Source: Tubiluchus corallicola (taxonomy: Eukaryota > Priapulida > Priapulimorpha > Priapulimorphida > Tubiluchidae). Taken from it: 52,578 nucleotides of DNA. The translations under genes and the position numbers were made by a program. The DNA lies in contig JAQGDQ010000467.1 of NCBI GenBank assembly GCA_030141605.1, positions 126,001 through 178,578 on the forward strand. The letters run 5' to 3'. Shown here in pieces: positions 35,705 to 45,500 of the stretch. Within the stretch, counting starts at the first letter, position 1, and every line of letters begins with the position of its first letter. The notes beneath the pieces are model-generated. The model was not told the DNA's origin. It made no database searches and saw only the letters and a program-made list of their open reading frames with translations.

Positions 35705-38355
35705 GTCTCTCTTTCTCTCTCCCTCTCTCCCTCCCTCCCTCCCTCCCTCCCTCTCTCTCTCTCGTCTCTCTGTCCTGTGTCTCTCTGTCCTGTGTCTCTC
35801 TCTCTCTCGTAAATTGCGTAATTTTATTTTTTTCGTATTTATTTTTTATTTTTCTATTTCATTTGGAGGCACAAAATTCACTTCGCCTAGGGCCTCCAAT
35901 TACCTAAGGCCGGCCCTGTGTATGGGCACTTGTACATAAACACCAAGTTTAGGTTTTTTATTAAACGTAGATCAGTGTGTGAATAACAATACAGGCAAAA
36001 TGTTTTTGTAGGTGAACTTACATTCTTGAAATCATAAATAAAGTTTTCTTTTTTGAGTTTTAAAAATTTTCTTTTTCTTTTGCCAGGCGCCCAGTCAAAT
36101 TTCTTGCATTTATTTTTGGAAAATATAAAATGTACAAAAAATAAGCATCACTAGTATAAATTAAACGTGTTTTAAAAGCCAGAATTACACGAGAACCTGT
36201 TGAGTTAAACTAAGAATGTGACGGAATCTGATGAAATTTTTTAATTTTGAAATGCACACATATTTTACTTATTCTACGTAAAGTTATTTGACATGTTACG
36301 ATTTCACACAGAATGTACTGAGCACGTAAGTTTCTTGAAAAAGTTACTCGTTATTAATGCTTTGCGCTTCAGTAACTAGTGAGGCGTTTAACAATAGTGA
36401 TGACTAATAACCTTTTCAGACCCAAAGTATTTTTTTAATAAGAAAAATTTTTTTGGCCTGGTACTTTTGTTCAGTATGTCCATCTTGTTTACACATAATT
36501 ATTTTTTCTACCTGTGCCAGCGTGTTAAATAATCCCACGGGATACATTGGGATTCAATGGAAGCATAAAATGTGCTTCATTTTGCAACTGCTGATAATTT
36601 TTTAAAGTATTTAAGACATTTAGTATGCACGCTACGCTGATCTGTACAAAATCGTCTCTAAAGTATTGTACCTTGCACAGTTTTTTATGCTATGTAGATT
36701 TTCTAGTTTGCCAGTTTATCACCATTTTTAGTCTATTGTTATTGGCTTAAATCAAAATAACTATTAACAGACCAAATAACTGTCAGTTTTAAAATTTCAT
36801 TGATTTTAAAGGCAAAAAATATTCTCGTATCCCACGGGATACAACGGGTATAAAAGGGATAATGTATTTTAATCAATTACGTTATTATATATATATATCT
36901 CTTAGGTGCATTACTATGAGGACGGTAATGTTCAGCTAGTAAGCTCTAAAGATGTGCAAGAACCGCTTACAGTTTCTAATGAAAGTCAAACCGCTAAAGA
37001 GTTTGTCAAGCTGGTGGAAGATGCAGAAAATGAATATCAGGTATTTTAAGAGTTTACTCTTTCTTGCTGAGATGCATGTGGTGGAGATGAGGATGTTGAG
37101 ATGGATGGTGGGAATGACAAGAAGAGATAAAATTAGAAATAATAATATCAGAGGAACAGTGAAAGTAGTGGAAGCCCCGAAAAAGATACAAGAGGCAAGA
37201 TTGCGATGGTATGGACACCCGAAAAGAAGAGTCGGGGAAGATCATGTGGGAATGGACGTCCTGGAAATTGAAGTGCTGGGAAATAGAAGAAGAGGACGAC
37301 CCAAGCTGAGATGGTTTGAATGTATTAGTGGAGACCTTAGAGAGAAGAACATAAATGAAGAGATGGTCAACAACAGGAATGCATGGAGAAGACTCATTCA
37401 CAATGGCGACCCCGCGTAGGGAAAAGCTGGGAAGAAGAAGAAGACTCTTTCTTGCTGAGTTGCTGCTTAGATTTGTCATTACAGGTCCACTTAAGATGGA
37501 TAATGCTTTTTCCTGCCTGCTCCTATCAGTTTTCATTTTTCATTGAGCTGCGGTTTGATTAAAGGGAAAGGAAAGGCAATTTTAACACACATCCCAATGA
37601 CTTTTCTTATAAGATTATATTACTTTGCATTACGCTTACCAGTCTGAACGACTTATTGAAATGGAAAAAAAAATTGTTAATAATTTAAAGTATTCTCTCC
37701 ACCTTGTTTACATCACGTACCTCAGTGCAACCACGTGTATATCTCTATGTATAAAAATATTAAATCAATTGTGTGGAGTTATTTGAGTCAATTGCAGACA
37801 GTTTTTATATGCTTCTGCATAGGAGCGGTCGATACTTGGGTGTTTTTGAAACAATTAGGTATCATGTATCCTTGTTAGTTGGATATTTTAAATTATGCAT
37901 GAAACAAGGTAGTTGATATTTTAAGTCCACTTAGAGGCTTTCTGTGGTCACAAAATTGCAATTTCAACCCCATTAGTAGCCTAGGTGGCCCCAAAACCCT
38001 TGGCCTGTTTCAGAGTTTTTTGCAATTTGTCATTCTCATCCCTGATAAACTTAGTGCTTAGACTTTTGGTAATTATTTTTGTATTTATTACCGGTGATAA
38101 AATATGCACTTTCGAATGTCATGTTTTCTTTTGCTGGTAAAAAGAAAAATCTCATTTAACTTGCTAACAGTGGCGCAGCAGTCATTTAAACCAGTTTGTC
38201 TTTTATTTATACAGAATGCGATAAACGAGAACTACCAAACCATGTCTGATACGACGTTCAAGGCTTTACGGCGTCAACTGCCGGTCACTCGCACCAAAAT
38301 TGACTGGAGCAAAATTATAGGGTATCGAATCGGCGCCGAGCTGAAACACATGTAG
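22565..38355 (+). CDS. CAPZA: F-actin-capping protein subunit alpha (complete, 8 coding exons)
   Basis: Exons: 22565-22606, 25017-25080, 26511-26562, 31137-31271, 33880-34095, 35480-35564, 36906-37040, 38215-38355. All introns are GT/AG and the total is 870 bases, 289 residues plus stop, close to the ~286 of vertebrate CAPZA. CapZ alpha pairs with beta to cap actin filament barbed ends in the cytoplasm, dynactin and muscle Z-discs. Family hallmarks seen in order: [22 protein letters not shown]...[20 protein letters not shown]...[42 protein letters not shown] and [20 protein letters not shown] near the C-terminus, which includes the tentacle region. The start matches the family's short acidic N-terminus. 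No break or odd residue is seen. Identity is firm; whether it is the only alpha gene is unknown. Confidence 0.97.
22846..24442. mobile_element. 1.6-kb non-autonomous DNA transposon with 24-bp perfect TIRs
   Basis: The outer 24 bases of each end (beginning ggcgctattacac and ending gcacctc) are perfect inverted repeats. They are flanked by a perfect 8-bp duplication atgttttg (22838-22845 and 24443-24450). A hairpin with an 11-bp stem (24370-24380 with 24402-24412) lies just inside the right end. No transposase frame is recognised. The TSD length fits hAT, P or Merlin, but the GGCGC terminus is unlike the CAG/TAG of the hAT elements here. The superfamily is left open. It lies in CAPZA intron 1. 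Confidence 0.85.
23493..23680. repeat. Poly-G run and ACAT/ACAC microsatellite
   Basis: About 15 consecutive G near 23494-23508, then an imperfect acatacat/acacac repeat from 23586 to 23675. The frames on the - strand here are repeat artefacts. Confidence 0.95.
25017..25080 (+). CDS. CAPZA: CAPZA coding exon 2 (residues 15-36)
   Basis: Acceptor tttttag and donor aatg|gtaagt. Encodes [20 protein letters not shown] plus N and the first base of Asp36. Confidence 0.97.
25590..25899 (-). repeat. Dispersed repeat R1, copy C (inverted)
   Basis: Reverse complement of R1 copy B (14479-14790) with high similarity over about 300 bases. It lies in CAPZA intron 2. The frame at 25793-25984 is internal to it and not a gene. 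Confidence 0.8.
26511..26562 (+). CDS. CAPZA: CAPZA coding exon 3 (residues 36-53)
   Basis: Acceptor tttttcag and donor tcagg|gtaagg. Encodes [17 protein letters not shown] and two bases of Gly53. At 52 bases it is below usual frame-finding length. Confidence 0.95.
26728..26904. mobile_element. Tc1/mariner-type MITE (177 bp)
   Basis: Inverted ends cagttaaacctctttata and tataatgaggtttgactg, flanked by TA on each side (26726-26727 and 26905-26906). The interior is non-coding. It lies in CAPZA intron 3. Confidence 0.8.
27447..27922. mobile_element. hAT-type MITE (476 bp)
   Basis: The ends ctgtagcggat and atccgcccctg are imperfect inverted repeats, with further inward pairing of aagcctaaggccc. 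The flanking 8-bp duplication cctatatg is perfect (27439-27446 and 27923-27930). The interior is A/T-rich and non-coding. It lies in CAPZA intron 3. Confidence 0.88.
28113..28628 (-). mobile_element. LINE-like 3' end, copy ii, nested in the MITE
   Basis: Read on the - strand: hairpin with stem 28206-28214/28240-28248, 59 bases, AATAAA (28146-28141), then a short atgtct tail. The flanks atcgtgctatct (28101-28112) and atcgggctatct (28629-28640) differ at one base, a likely target duplication. The 5' part is AT-rich and non-coding. Confidence 0.6.
29111..30590. repeat. 14-bp minisatellite, about 105 copies
   Basis: The unit gattatagtatcgt has three main variable sites (gatt/gact, agta/agca, tcgt/tcgc). 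A variant pair containing gtaatgtgac recurs at about 29172, 29302, 29474 and 29907, showing higher-order duplication within the array. The last ~150 bases drift to gattgtagtgtcgc and back. It lies in CAPZA intron 3. Confidence 0.97.
30670..30860 (-). mobile_element. LINE-like 3' end, copy iii
   Basis: Read on the - strand: hairpin stem 30818-30826/30848-30856, 117 bases, AATAAA (30700-30691, twice overlapping), then a TA-rich ataaa-type tail. It shares ttcagtacaat and aaaattatt with copy i. It lies in CAPZA intron 3. Confidence 0.55.
31137..31271 (+). CDS. CAPZA: CAPZA coding exon 4 (residues 53-98)
   Basis: Acceptor cttacag and donor tttag|gtacga. Encodes [18 protein letters not shown], then [16 protein letters not shown] and the start of the YDHLRKEA block's preceding Arg. 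Confidence 0.97.
31680..33440. repeat. 104-bp minisatellite grading into a ~29-bp minisatellite
   Basis: From 31680 to about 33010 a 104-bp unit repeats (catgtctggcctgatg at 31785, 31889 and so on). From about 33090 to 33440 a shorter gagtttggtgagcc...gactgctgac unit of about 29 bases repeats. Because 104 is not a multiple of 3 and the - strand unit has no stop in any frame, three long overlapping frames (up to 487 codons) appear. They are artefacts. It lies in CAPZA intron 4. Confidence 0.95.
33880..34095 (+). CDS. CAPZA: CAPZA coding exon 5 (residues 98-170)
   Basis: Acceptor ttgacag and donor ttttg|gtaata. Encodes [48 protein letters not shown] and two bases of Trp170. Confidence 0.97.
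34161..34573. mobile_element. hAT-type MITE (413 bp)
   Basis: The ends cagggggcgtat and atatgcccctg are inverted repeats, and the flanking 8-bp duplication atgataca is perfect (34153-34160 and 34574-34581). It is non-coding and lies in CAPZA intron 5. Confidence 0.88.
34919..35345. mobile_element. hAT-type MITE of the ggcccgcg family, right end missing
   Basis: It starts caggggtgtgcaaatt and follows the 39661 and 49177 copies in reverse orientation through aggcctttctgtacttggctcc to about cctgtggcccgc, then diverges before the terminal repeat. No duplication is found. It lies in CAPZA intron 5. Confidence 0.8.
35480..35564 (+). CDS. CAPZA: CAPZA coding exon 6 (residues 170-198)
   Basis: Acceptor attttag and donor acag|gtaaat. 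Encodes [20 protein letters not shown] and LKGVLKVQ. Confidence 0.97.
35640..35815. repeat. CT/CCCT microsatellite
   Basis: About 60 bases of pure (CT)n, then cctccctccct and tgtcctgtgtctctc variants. It lies at the start of CAPZA intron 6. The Leu/Ser-rich frames across it are artefacts. Confidence 0.97.
35816..35919. mobile_element. Right end of a hAT-like element
   Basis: It ends in cctaaggccggccctg, the reverse complement of a typical CAGGGCCGGCC hAT terminus. The matching left end was not found and may be lost in the neighbouring CT repeat. Confidence 0.4.
36411..36858. mobile_element. piggyBac-type MITE, copy 2 (448 bp), flanked by ATAA
   Basis: Same sequence and orientation as copy 1 (20438). 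The ends are ccttttcagaccc and gggtataaaaggg. Both flanks read ATAA (36407-36410 and 36859-36862) instead of TTAA. It lies in CAPZA intron 6, ending about 45 bases before exon 7. Confidence 0.88.
36906..37040 (+). CDS. CAPZA: CAPZA coding exon 7 (residues 199-243)
   Basis: Acceptor ctcttag and donor tcag|gtattt. Encodes [18 protein letters not shown], then [18 protein letters not shown] and DAENEYQ. Confidence 0.97.
37072..37443 (+). mobile_element. 5'-truncated LINE insertion with perfect 16-bp target duplication
   Basis: The duplication actctttcttgctgag is exact (37056-37071 and 37444-37459). The insert keeps about 115 codons of the C-terminal tail typical of endonuclease-reverse transcriptase LINEs: [43 protein letters not shown], ending at tag 37417-37419. 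A gaagaagaagaag tail follows. It begins 31 bases after exon 7 of CAPZA, on the same strand. It belongs to a different LINE family from the one at 42571-45690. Confidence 0.9.
37460..38214 (+). other. Rest of CAPZA intron 7
   Basis: AT-rich with no supportable repeat or gene. It ends in tttatacag before exon 8. Confidence 0.7.
38215..38355 (+). CDS. CAPZA: CAPZA coding exon 8 (residues 244-289, stop)
   Basis: Acceptor tatacag. Encodes [38 protein letters not shown] and IGAELKHM, then tag 38353-38355. This is the family's conserved C-terminal actin-binding tail. Confidence 0.98.
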   Translation, partial: NAINENYQTMSDTTFKALRRQLPVTRTKIDWSKIIGYRIGAELKHM

Positions 38356-38619
38356 CAACTGCGCCAGTTGCCATTTCTGCTAGAAGGTGGTAGTAGTAGT
38401 AGTTTCTGCCAACAGGTGGTGCTTCATCAGCTTGCTTTGCTTTGATGTCCCGGTGGTGAGAAAGTTTCTCGATACTGTTATTATTTAGTTCTTCAACAAA
38501 TTTGACTGTCTGCAGTTTTTGTTGTTTGTTGGAGGGTCTGCACTATCAAGGAAAATGCTGTAATATTGCAAAAAATGATGCAATATAATTGAATATATGC
38601 TTCATAGAAAAACAGACCA
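38356..38619 (+). other. CAPZA 3' UTR / downstream region
   Basis: It contains a short gta repeat (gtagtagtagtag). No AATAAA is seen close to the stop, so the poly(A) site cannot be placed. The next AATAAA motifs on this strand are near 41911 and 42164, after several transposons. Confidence 0.4.
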
Positions 38620-38627
38620 CTATACAA

Positions 38628-39235
38628 TAGGCCTGTAATGATACATTGATGATAATCTTTGTAAATGATATTCAGCAAATTAGCATTCACTCTGTATGCT
38701 GATAAAAATGATGCAAAGTAATTTAAGCTGCAGCTGCAGAGTTTACTGTAGTTATGTAACAATCAGTGAAGTAATTTAAGCTGCAGCTGCAGAGTTGTAC
38801 TGTAGATATGTAACAGTCAGTACAGTGAACAGTAGTTGACTTGACACATCCACTGCTGGTGGACAAAGTGATGAAAACGCAAGGCGTGTAATCTGTAGTA
38901 GGCTAGTTACGTTACTTACATGTAAACTTGAGAAATGCCAAATGTGAGTGAGAAAGTGCACAACTCTTAAACCTAAAGTTTAAAGAGTTTTGCTTTTCTG
39001 GTGGCTTACAATGCAAGTAATAGCCTACACATTACACAAGTAATTTATAGAAATCGACTAACTTGTCCATTTTAGCATTTAGTAATCCCTAACCAACGAC
39101 ATGATCTAGTTGTTTTTTTGTGAAACCTACAAACGTTCACTCAGGTGTAATAACAGGATACGTATCGTGACGTGAGTTTAGTATCGCCATATGTATCATA
39201 TCGTAACCTAACCTAACTGTATCGTTACAGCCCTA
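38628..39235. mobile_element. hAT-type MITE (608 bp), compact relative of the 28076 element
   Basis: The ends taggcctgtaatgatac and gtatcgttacagccct(a) are inverted repeats. The flanks ctatacaa (38620-38627) and ctatgtaa (39236-39243) match at 6 of 8. It contains a local duplication of gtaatttaagctgcagctgcag. Its right part has only a few loose tatcgtgac/tatcgccat motifs where the 28076 copy has its 14-bp array. Confidence 0.85.
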
Positions 39236-39660
39236 CTATGTAAATGTGCAACTTTTTCTACTGTCATTTTGCAAACTCTTGACACAGTTTGACAGGCATG
39301 CTATATTGTTAAAAGTTTTTATTTGCATATAATTTTCTTGCTAGTTGGTAGCACCACCTGTTGAGTAGGGATGAAAGATTTTTTATATTATAGCTTAAAC
39401 TATTATGTTTTGTATATTCTTAGAAAATACATTTCGTGATTATATATTATACATGGGAATGCCGTGCCCTATAATGAAAAGCGTAAAATTCTGGAGATAT
39501 AGCGCTATTATTTTGAAATTTAGGTGTTTAAGCAAAAAAAACAGCTATGATAGATTTATGTTTGTATTTTATTAGTTTTTGCACCATACTATCATGGTGA
39601 ATTATTGACATTCATTTTTTATTTGTAATGATACATTATGCAATATTTTTTGCTGTAGAG

Positions 39661-40128
39661 CAGGGATGTGCAAATTATCTGACTAGCCGGGCCACATTAA
39701 ACTTTCCCGCGGTTCCTGCCGGCCACAGGCAGTTTGATCAAGGAGCCAAGTACAGAAAGGCCTAATAACGATTTTTTTGCATCCGACCTGCGTACATCAT
39801 TACTACTACACTCAAGAAAGTTTTAGAAGTTACTTTCAGGACAGATAGTGGTAATTTCATTACAATGCATAATAGTAATGTGTATCACACAGTCTGTGTA
39901 GTACAGTGTTATTAAGCTACAACCATCTTGTAAGGGTTAATGGCATCCGATCTAGTAGAAAGAACTACCCGCACTATCTTTGGGATCGCGGCACAGACTT
40001 CAGCTGGATACACTCAATTAATCGCCCGGGCCGCACTTTCATTAGGTTGACAAATCTCTTCGCGGGGCCGCACAAATTCTCTCGGCGGGCCACACGTGGC
40101 CCCGGGGACCGCAATTTGCACACCCCTG
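39661..40128. mobile_element. hAT-type MITE of the ggcccgcg family (468 bp)
   Basis: The ends cagggatgtgcaaatt and aatttgcacacccctg are inverted repeats with one mismatch. The 8-bp duplication ctgtagag is perfect (39653-39660 and 40129-40136). Frames across 39906-40219 are internal to it and not genes. Confidence 0.93.
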
Positions 40129-40277
40129 CTGTAGAGCACTTACGTTCCTCTTGTTTGTTAAACTCTTGAATAAGCAGCTTTTGCAAAATACGATTTGTTT
40201 TTAGAACATTCATAAGCACTTATTTCATAAATTTATTAATGCCATTTGTCATTTCATTTGATTCAACGGCAGAGTAT

Positions 40278-41634
40278 TAGGGGTGCACCAGATCCGGACG
40301 ACCGCTGGCTGGATATCTGAATTCATTCCAGATCTGGTAAAAATTTGGGCAGATACAAAAATTCTAAATTTAGTGCATTTTGCTTATCTTAGTCAATAAT
40401 TGTACTTACCACACTTGTTATCCGTGATCCTTATAATTATCGTTGGCCATGACGTAACATCTTTTTTACTTTATAAACAGAAACAGTTTTAATTAAATAC
40501 TGAACTATAGTGCCAAAAAAGCCAAATTTACGAATGTTATCATCATCTCTGTAGTCACACGTCCAAATGTACATGACCCTTGGTATCACTTCACTCCTCC
40601 CTGTCACCCGGAACTTCCCGCGTCCTTGTATTTTTGATATCTAATGGTGTGTTGATCACATCTTTCTGGATGAAATTGGTGTAAGTTGATGTAATTTATG
40701 AACGTGACACATGGTGACTAGATTTACATTGCGTGAAACCTTTGCCTGCACTTTGCATGTGGACCAAGGGACACTACCCTGAGCAGGTTATGCACACTGA
40801 AACAGACTTCACTTGAATGAGTATTGAAGTAAATTATTTGAATTTGTTTTTGTTTAGCTATTGGTAAATTTGTTTAGAGGGAAAAAAACCAGTCACTCAG
40901 TATTTTGTGTTTATTTTACTGTTATCACTTAAACTTAGAAAAATAGAACAAAGAAATTTGCAAAGAATTTCCTATAAAACGTTAATTTTAAATATACTTC
41001 CTCTGAATCGAAATTTCCTGGTGTGGTGGTTGCCACCATTCACTTGAAAATCATGAAAAACTGGGAGACTTCATGACTTTTCGTAAGCGCATTGTGGCTT
41101 TCCGTAAGCGCACGCTGCTTCTAATTTAAATTTCTGCAGCTTACATAATGTTCATGCACAAATATCACAAAATATAATTTTTTTGTAAGAACTTGCCGTA
41201 CTTTTGATGATAATTGACAGAGTGTTACTTTTTTTCAAAACGAATGACGTCATTGGAAAGAAAAAGGGCTTTCAACATGGGAGCATCAAAGTATGAAATG
41301 ATCGCGACTTTAAAGTGATTTTACTAGTTATACGAGGCGCTTATTGCAGTTACTAAATCCTTCTAACACTTTTCGCGAACATTTAAATGAGCCAAACCGC
41401 CTAGAAGGCTTGGCCTATCCTAAGTCCTATGTTGTTAAACACTCCCTCAAGCAGCATAGTACCTTTTTGTATTAGAAATTCAAACATTTTCAAGGTTTTA
41501 CGCATGTCATGCTCTGTCATTATTGCAGCCAAATCAGATAATTCATCGGCATTTTCTAGATTTGTAATAAATACGATCTATATATTGATCCAGAGAATCA
41601 GATCCGTTTCCAGTCCGGATCCGGCGCACATCTA
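40278..41634. mobile_element. hAT-like element with ccggatc-rich ends (1.36 kb)
   Basis: The ends taggggtgcaccagatccgga and tccggatccggcgcacatcta pair imperfectly. The flanks cagagtat (40270-40277) and caaattat (41635-41642) match at 6 of 8. No transposase frame remains. The ends resemble hAT/ZBED-type elements of many animals. Confidence 0.6.
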
Positions 41635-41642
41635 CAAATTAT

Positions 41643-42560
41643 AAAACATTTTATACACAACTAGTGCGTGTCTTACTGGGTACCGTGCCATATTTTTTTA
41701 TTTTTTGACAGTTTCATGTTTATTGTGGTTTTGCTTAAACTGAGCTTGTTTAAAAACTATGTTAATGCATAAATCTTACAGTTTTATGTCGAAACAAAAA
41801 CTTGACCTTCAAAGTACCATATGTCCACCAAAAACTTGACCTTCAAAGTACCACATACTGTACCAAATTGTAATGTAAGTAAGAAAATTGTGAACTATTG
41901 TACTTTGTTATAATAAATATCTGTGAGTTTTCTAAATTTATTTGAAAGAAGTTAATTTTCCTTTAATGACATTCCAAGAACAGGTAACCTATAGACAATA
42001 ATTATAATCGCTAATAATTGTGTGTGATTATGTAATCTATAATAGTAAATCTGCGGCTAATAGCATTTTGTGATAGAACCACTGTAGAAATGACAAAATT
42101 GCATTAAAACGTTTTGTCTGTTGTCTGCGATTATTGATTTTGTATTTACTATCTTGTATAATAAAAATACTGTTTATTAATCATCTGATTAGTTGGAATC
42201 GATGTTTTGTTTTGAACAATGGCAGCTGTTGCAGGTTTAGTTGTAGGTATGTACTAATTTCCTTTACAGCATAGAAAAAGCGACAGGTTTACTTTGCTGA
42301 CTTTGAATTGACGATGCACTTACTTTGCTGACTTTGAACTGACGATGAACTTACTTTGAATTGACGATGCACTTAAGAACTAAATTGAATTTTTATTTAC
42401 CAGAAATGATACCACTGCAGTAGGATATCATTTTTTTGCTTTGCTGTACAGAGTAGCCATTTTTGTACTATAAAAGCAAGCTAATGTACATCATGGACTA
42501 TTTCAAACTACATTTGTACAAACTTACAGAAAAACAGTTTAGGTTCCCAAGCTTACCCTT
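41643..42560. other. Intergenic stretch with two short tandem duplications
   Basis: About 30 bases are duplicated at 41795-41860 (aaaacttgaccttcaaagta twice). A unit around actttgaattgacgatgcac is repeated at 42287-42375. No gene is supported. Confidence 0.7.
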
Positions 42561-45500
42561 ACCTTAGACCTTAGTCCTTCCTGCGCATTGATGCACATTG
42601 GGCAGACAGCATTTTCCACTGAGTTCTATCGGCGGCTTCGTTCTCTACGTTTTCCCAACGTATGTTGACAGCTCGAAGGTCTTCTTTGAAGGATCTGCGC
42701 CACGTTGTTTTTGGCCCTCTTTTTCGTTTCCCACCAGGTGGTTCCCACTGTACTGCTGTTTTGGCGTAACGACTTTCTGATAGACGGAGAATATGTCCAG
42801 CCAGTTTCATTCTTCTCTCTGTACCTATATCTTGTAACCGCAATGACTGCGCTCGTTGAAGAACTTCTACATTGGTGACATGGTCGCGGTAGGAGATTTT
42901 TAGTATCTTTCGAAGGCATTTTTGGTGGAAGACGTTCAGTTTCTTTGATAACTCCGCTGTGACTTTCCAGGTTTCGCTGGCAGAGAGAGCCGTTGGCAGC
43001 ACAATGGCGTTGTACAGACGAAGTTTGATTTTCATGTCAATTTTCTTGCTTGTCCAGATTTTTCCCATCTTCCTAAATACTGCTGTTGCTTTGCCGATTC
43101 TCCCCCTGATGTCATTTTCTGTACCTCCATTACAGGTCATCATACTGCCCAGATATGAAAAACTGGTAACGTTCTTAATCATTTGGCCTCCCACTGTTAT
43201 ATGTACATCATTCTGTTGGTTTGTCCACACTTTCAAAACTTTGGTCTTTTCTTGACTAATTCTCAATCCAATTTTTCCCGCTACTTCTTCCATACTTGTG
43301 GTCAGTTGTTGCAGGCTTTCTTTTGATGTTTCCAGAAGAGCTATATCGTCAGCAAAGTCCAGATCTGCCAATCGTTGTTGTTGTTTCCATTGCATTCCTA
43401 GATCTTTACCATCAACAGCCTTGTTCATGATGAAATCAATCGTCAGTAGGAATAGGAATGGCGACATAATGCAACCCTGCTTAACTCCAGTTTCGATGGT
43501 GAAATACTCGGTGTTTCCCTCTTGTGTTCTTATACAACAGCCGCTGTTTTGGTAAAAGTTCTGGATGGTTGAAATGCATTTCTGTGGGATACCATACAGA
43601 GAAGCAATTTTCCATAGAGACTGCCTGTGAACAGAGTCAAAAGCCTTCTTGAAATCAATAAAATTGATTAATAAGGACTGTTGGAATTCCATACATTGCT
43701 CAATGATGTTTCTGAGAGTGAATATCTGTTCACAGCATGATCTTCCTTTTCTAAATCCAGCTTGTTGTTCTCTTAGTCTTATATCAACAGCATCTCTCAA
43801 CCGATCTAGCAGCACTATACTCAGGACTTTTCCAGGTATTGACATCAGAGTTATTCCTCTCCAATTATTGCAATCTGTCAGGTTCCCTTTTTTAGGCAAC
43901 TTCACGATGACTCCATTTCTCCAATCTTCGGGGACCTTTTGTTGTTCCCAGCAGCTGTTCAGGAGCTGTGTCATTGATCGTGTTATCCCTTTATTACCGT
44001 GTTTCAGGAGCTCAGCTGTTATTTGGTCCTCTCCAGCTGCTTTGTTGTTCTTTAGTTTTTTGATGGCAGTTTCGACTTCCAGTTCACTGATGTTGTCCAA
44101 TCTTACATCTAGCTGTTGTTGTCCAATTTCATTCTCAAAATTGACTAATGTTGTTGGGTTTGGCTGGTTGAGAACTTCCTTGAAGTGTTCCACCCATCGT
44201 GCGTTTTGCTGTTCTGTTGTTGTGAGAGTCACACCACTTTTGTCCTTGATTGGCACAGCTGGGGTGCCTCCTGTTCCCGTTAGATCTTTAACAATTCTGT
44301 AGAGAGTCTTGGTATCATTATGGCTGGCTGCTAACTGTGCTTCTTCAACCTTCTTTTCAAACCATTCGTTCTTGTCCCTCCTGCAACGTCTTTTTACTGC
44401 TCTATCTGCCAGTTGGTACTGCTCATTGGCTTGACTCCTGCTTTCTGGTGTTTTTGCTTGGTCTCTCATTTGCTTAGTCTTCTTTCTTTCATCAATTAAT
44501 TCCCAAGTTTTTTCTTGTATCCACATTTCTTTTCTGTTACCCCTTCTTCTGCCGATCTGTTCATCTGCAACTGCTGTTACTGCTTCTTTGAATATTTTCC
44601 ACTGTTCTTCAATATCGTTGGCTTGTAGTAGTGGTTCAAATTTGTTGCTAAGTGCAAGTTCAAAACTCCTTGCTTTTTGTTGGTCTTTCAGGTTTTCAAC
44701 CGCAAAAGGTCTAGTGATTTTTGGCTTTTGTATCTTTTTCAGTTTGAGCTGCACTTTTCCTTGAACTAGGTGGTGGTCAGAGCCCACATCAGCTCCACGA
44801 CACACTTTCACATCTTTCAGTGCTGATCTCCATCTCTTGCTGATACAGATGTAGTCGATTTCGTTCTGTGTATTTCCATCTGGTGACCTCCATGTCTTTT
44901 TGTGGATGGTTTTGTGGGCAAAATAAGTATTTCCAATACACAGTCCATTTAAATTGCACAACATCAGGAGCCGTTCACCATTGTTGTTTGTTTCTTGAGC
45001 TGATCCATGTGGCCCGATTACATGCTCCAATCCGTGTCTGTTGTTGTCAATCTTTGCATTCATATCACCCATGAGGAGAATGATGTCATGGCTGGGGATG
45101 TCATTCAGCACATCTTGACATTGTTGGTAGAAATCGTCCTTATCTTGTTCATCTGTATCTTCGGTTGGTGCGTAAATGCAAACAATAGTTGTTTTCGCAT
45201 GCCTTGACTGCATTCGGGCAGTTATTATCCTCTCACTGACTGGGTTCCATCCTATTAGTGTCTTTGCTGCCTCTTTGTTCAGCATCAGACCAACACCTCT
45301 CTGGTGATCCTCCTCTGGTCCTGAATACAGAAAGGTTGTTTCTCCACTCTTGATGTTTCCGCTTCCTGTCCATCTCACTTCCGTTATGCCTAAGATACTG
45401 AGTTGATAGTTGTTGAATTCCCGGATAACTTGGGCCATTTTTCCTGTTTGGAACATTGTTCTTACATTCCAGGTGCCAATTTTTGTCACCTTTGTGGCAC

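Noticed and set aside
36952-37419. 155-codon frame read as one gene.
   Set aside because: Its first part is CAPZA exon 7 in another frame plus intron; its last part is the LINE fragment.
39906-40219. Frames of 81-87 codons, with a similar one at 49490-49708.
   Set aside because: Both lie wholly inside copies of the same hAT MITE; similarity reflects the repeat, not a protein.
42220-42244. ATG with MAAVAGLVV-like codons followed by gtatgt, a possible first exon.
   Set aside because: Only nine codons, with no downstream exon or conservation to support it.
42598-45207. Several + strand frames of 60-217 codons.
   Set aside because: Antisense shadows of the LINE reverse transcriptase frame.
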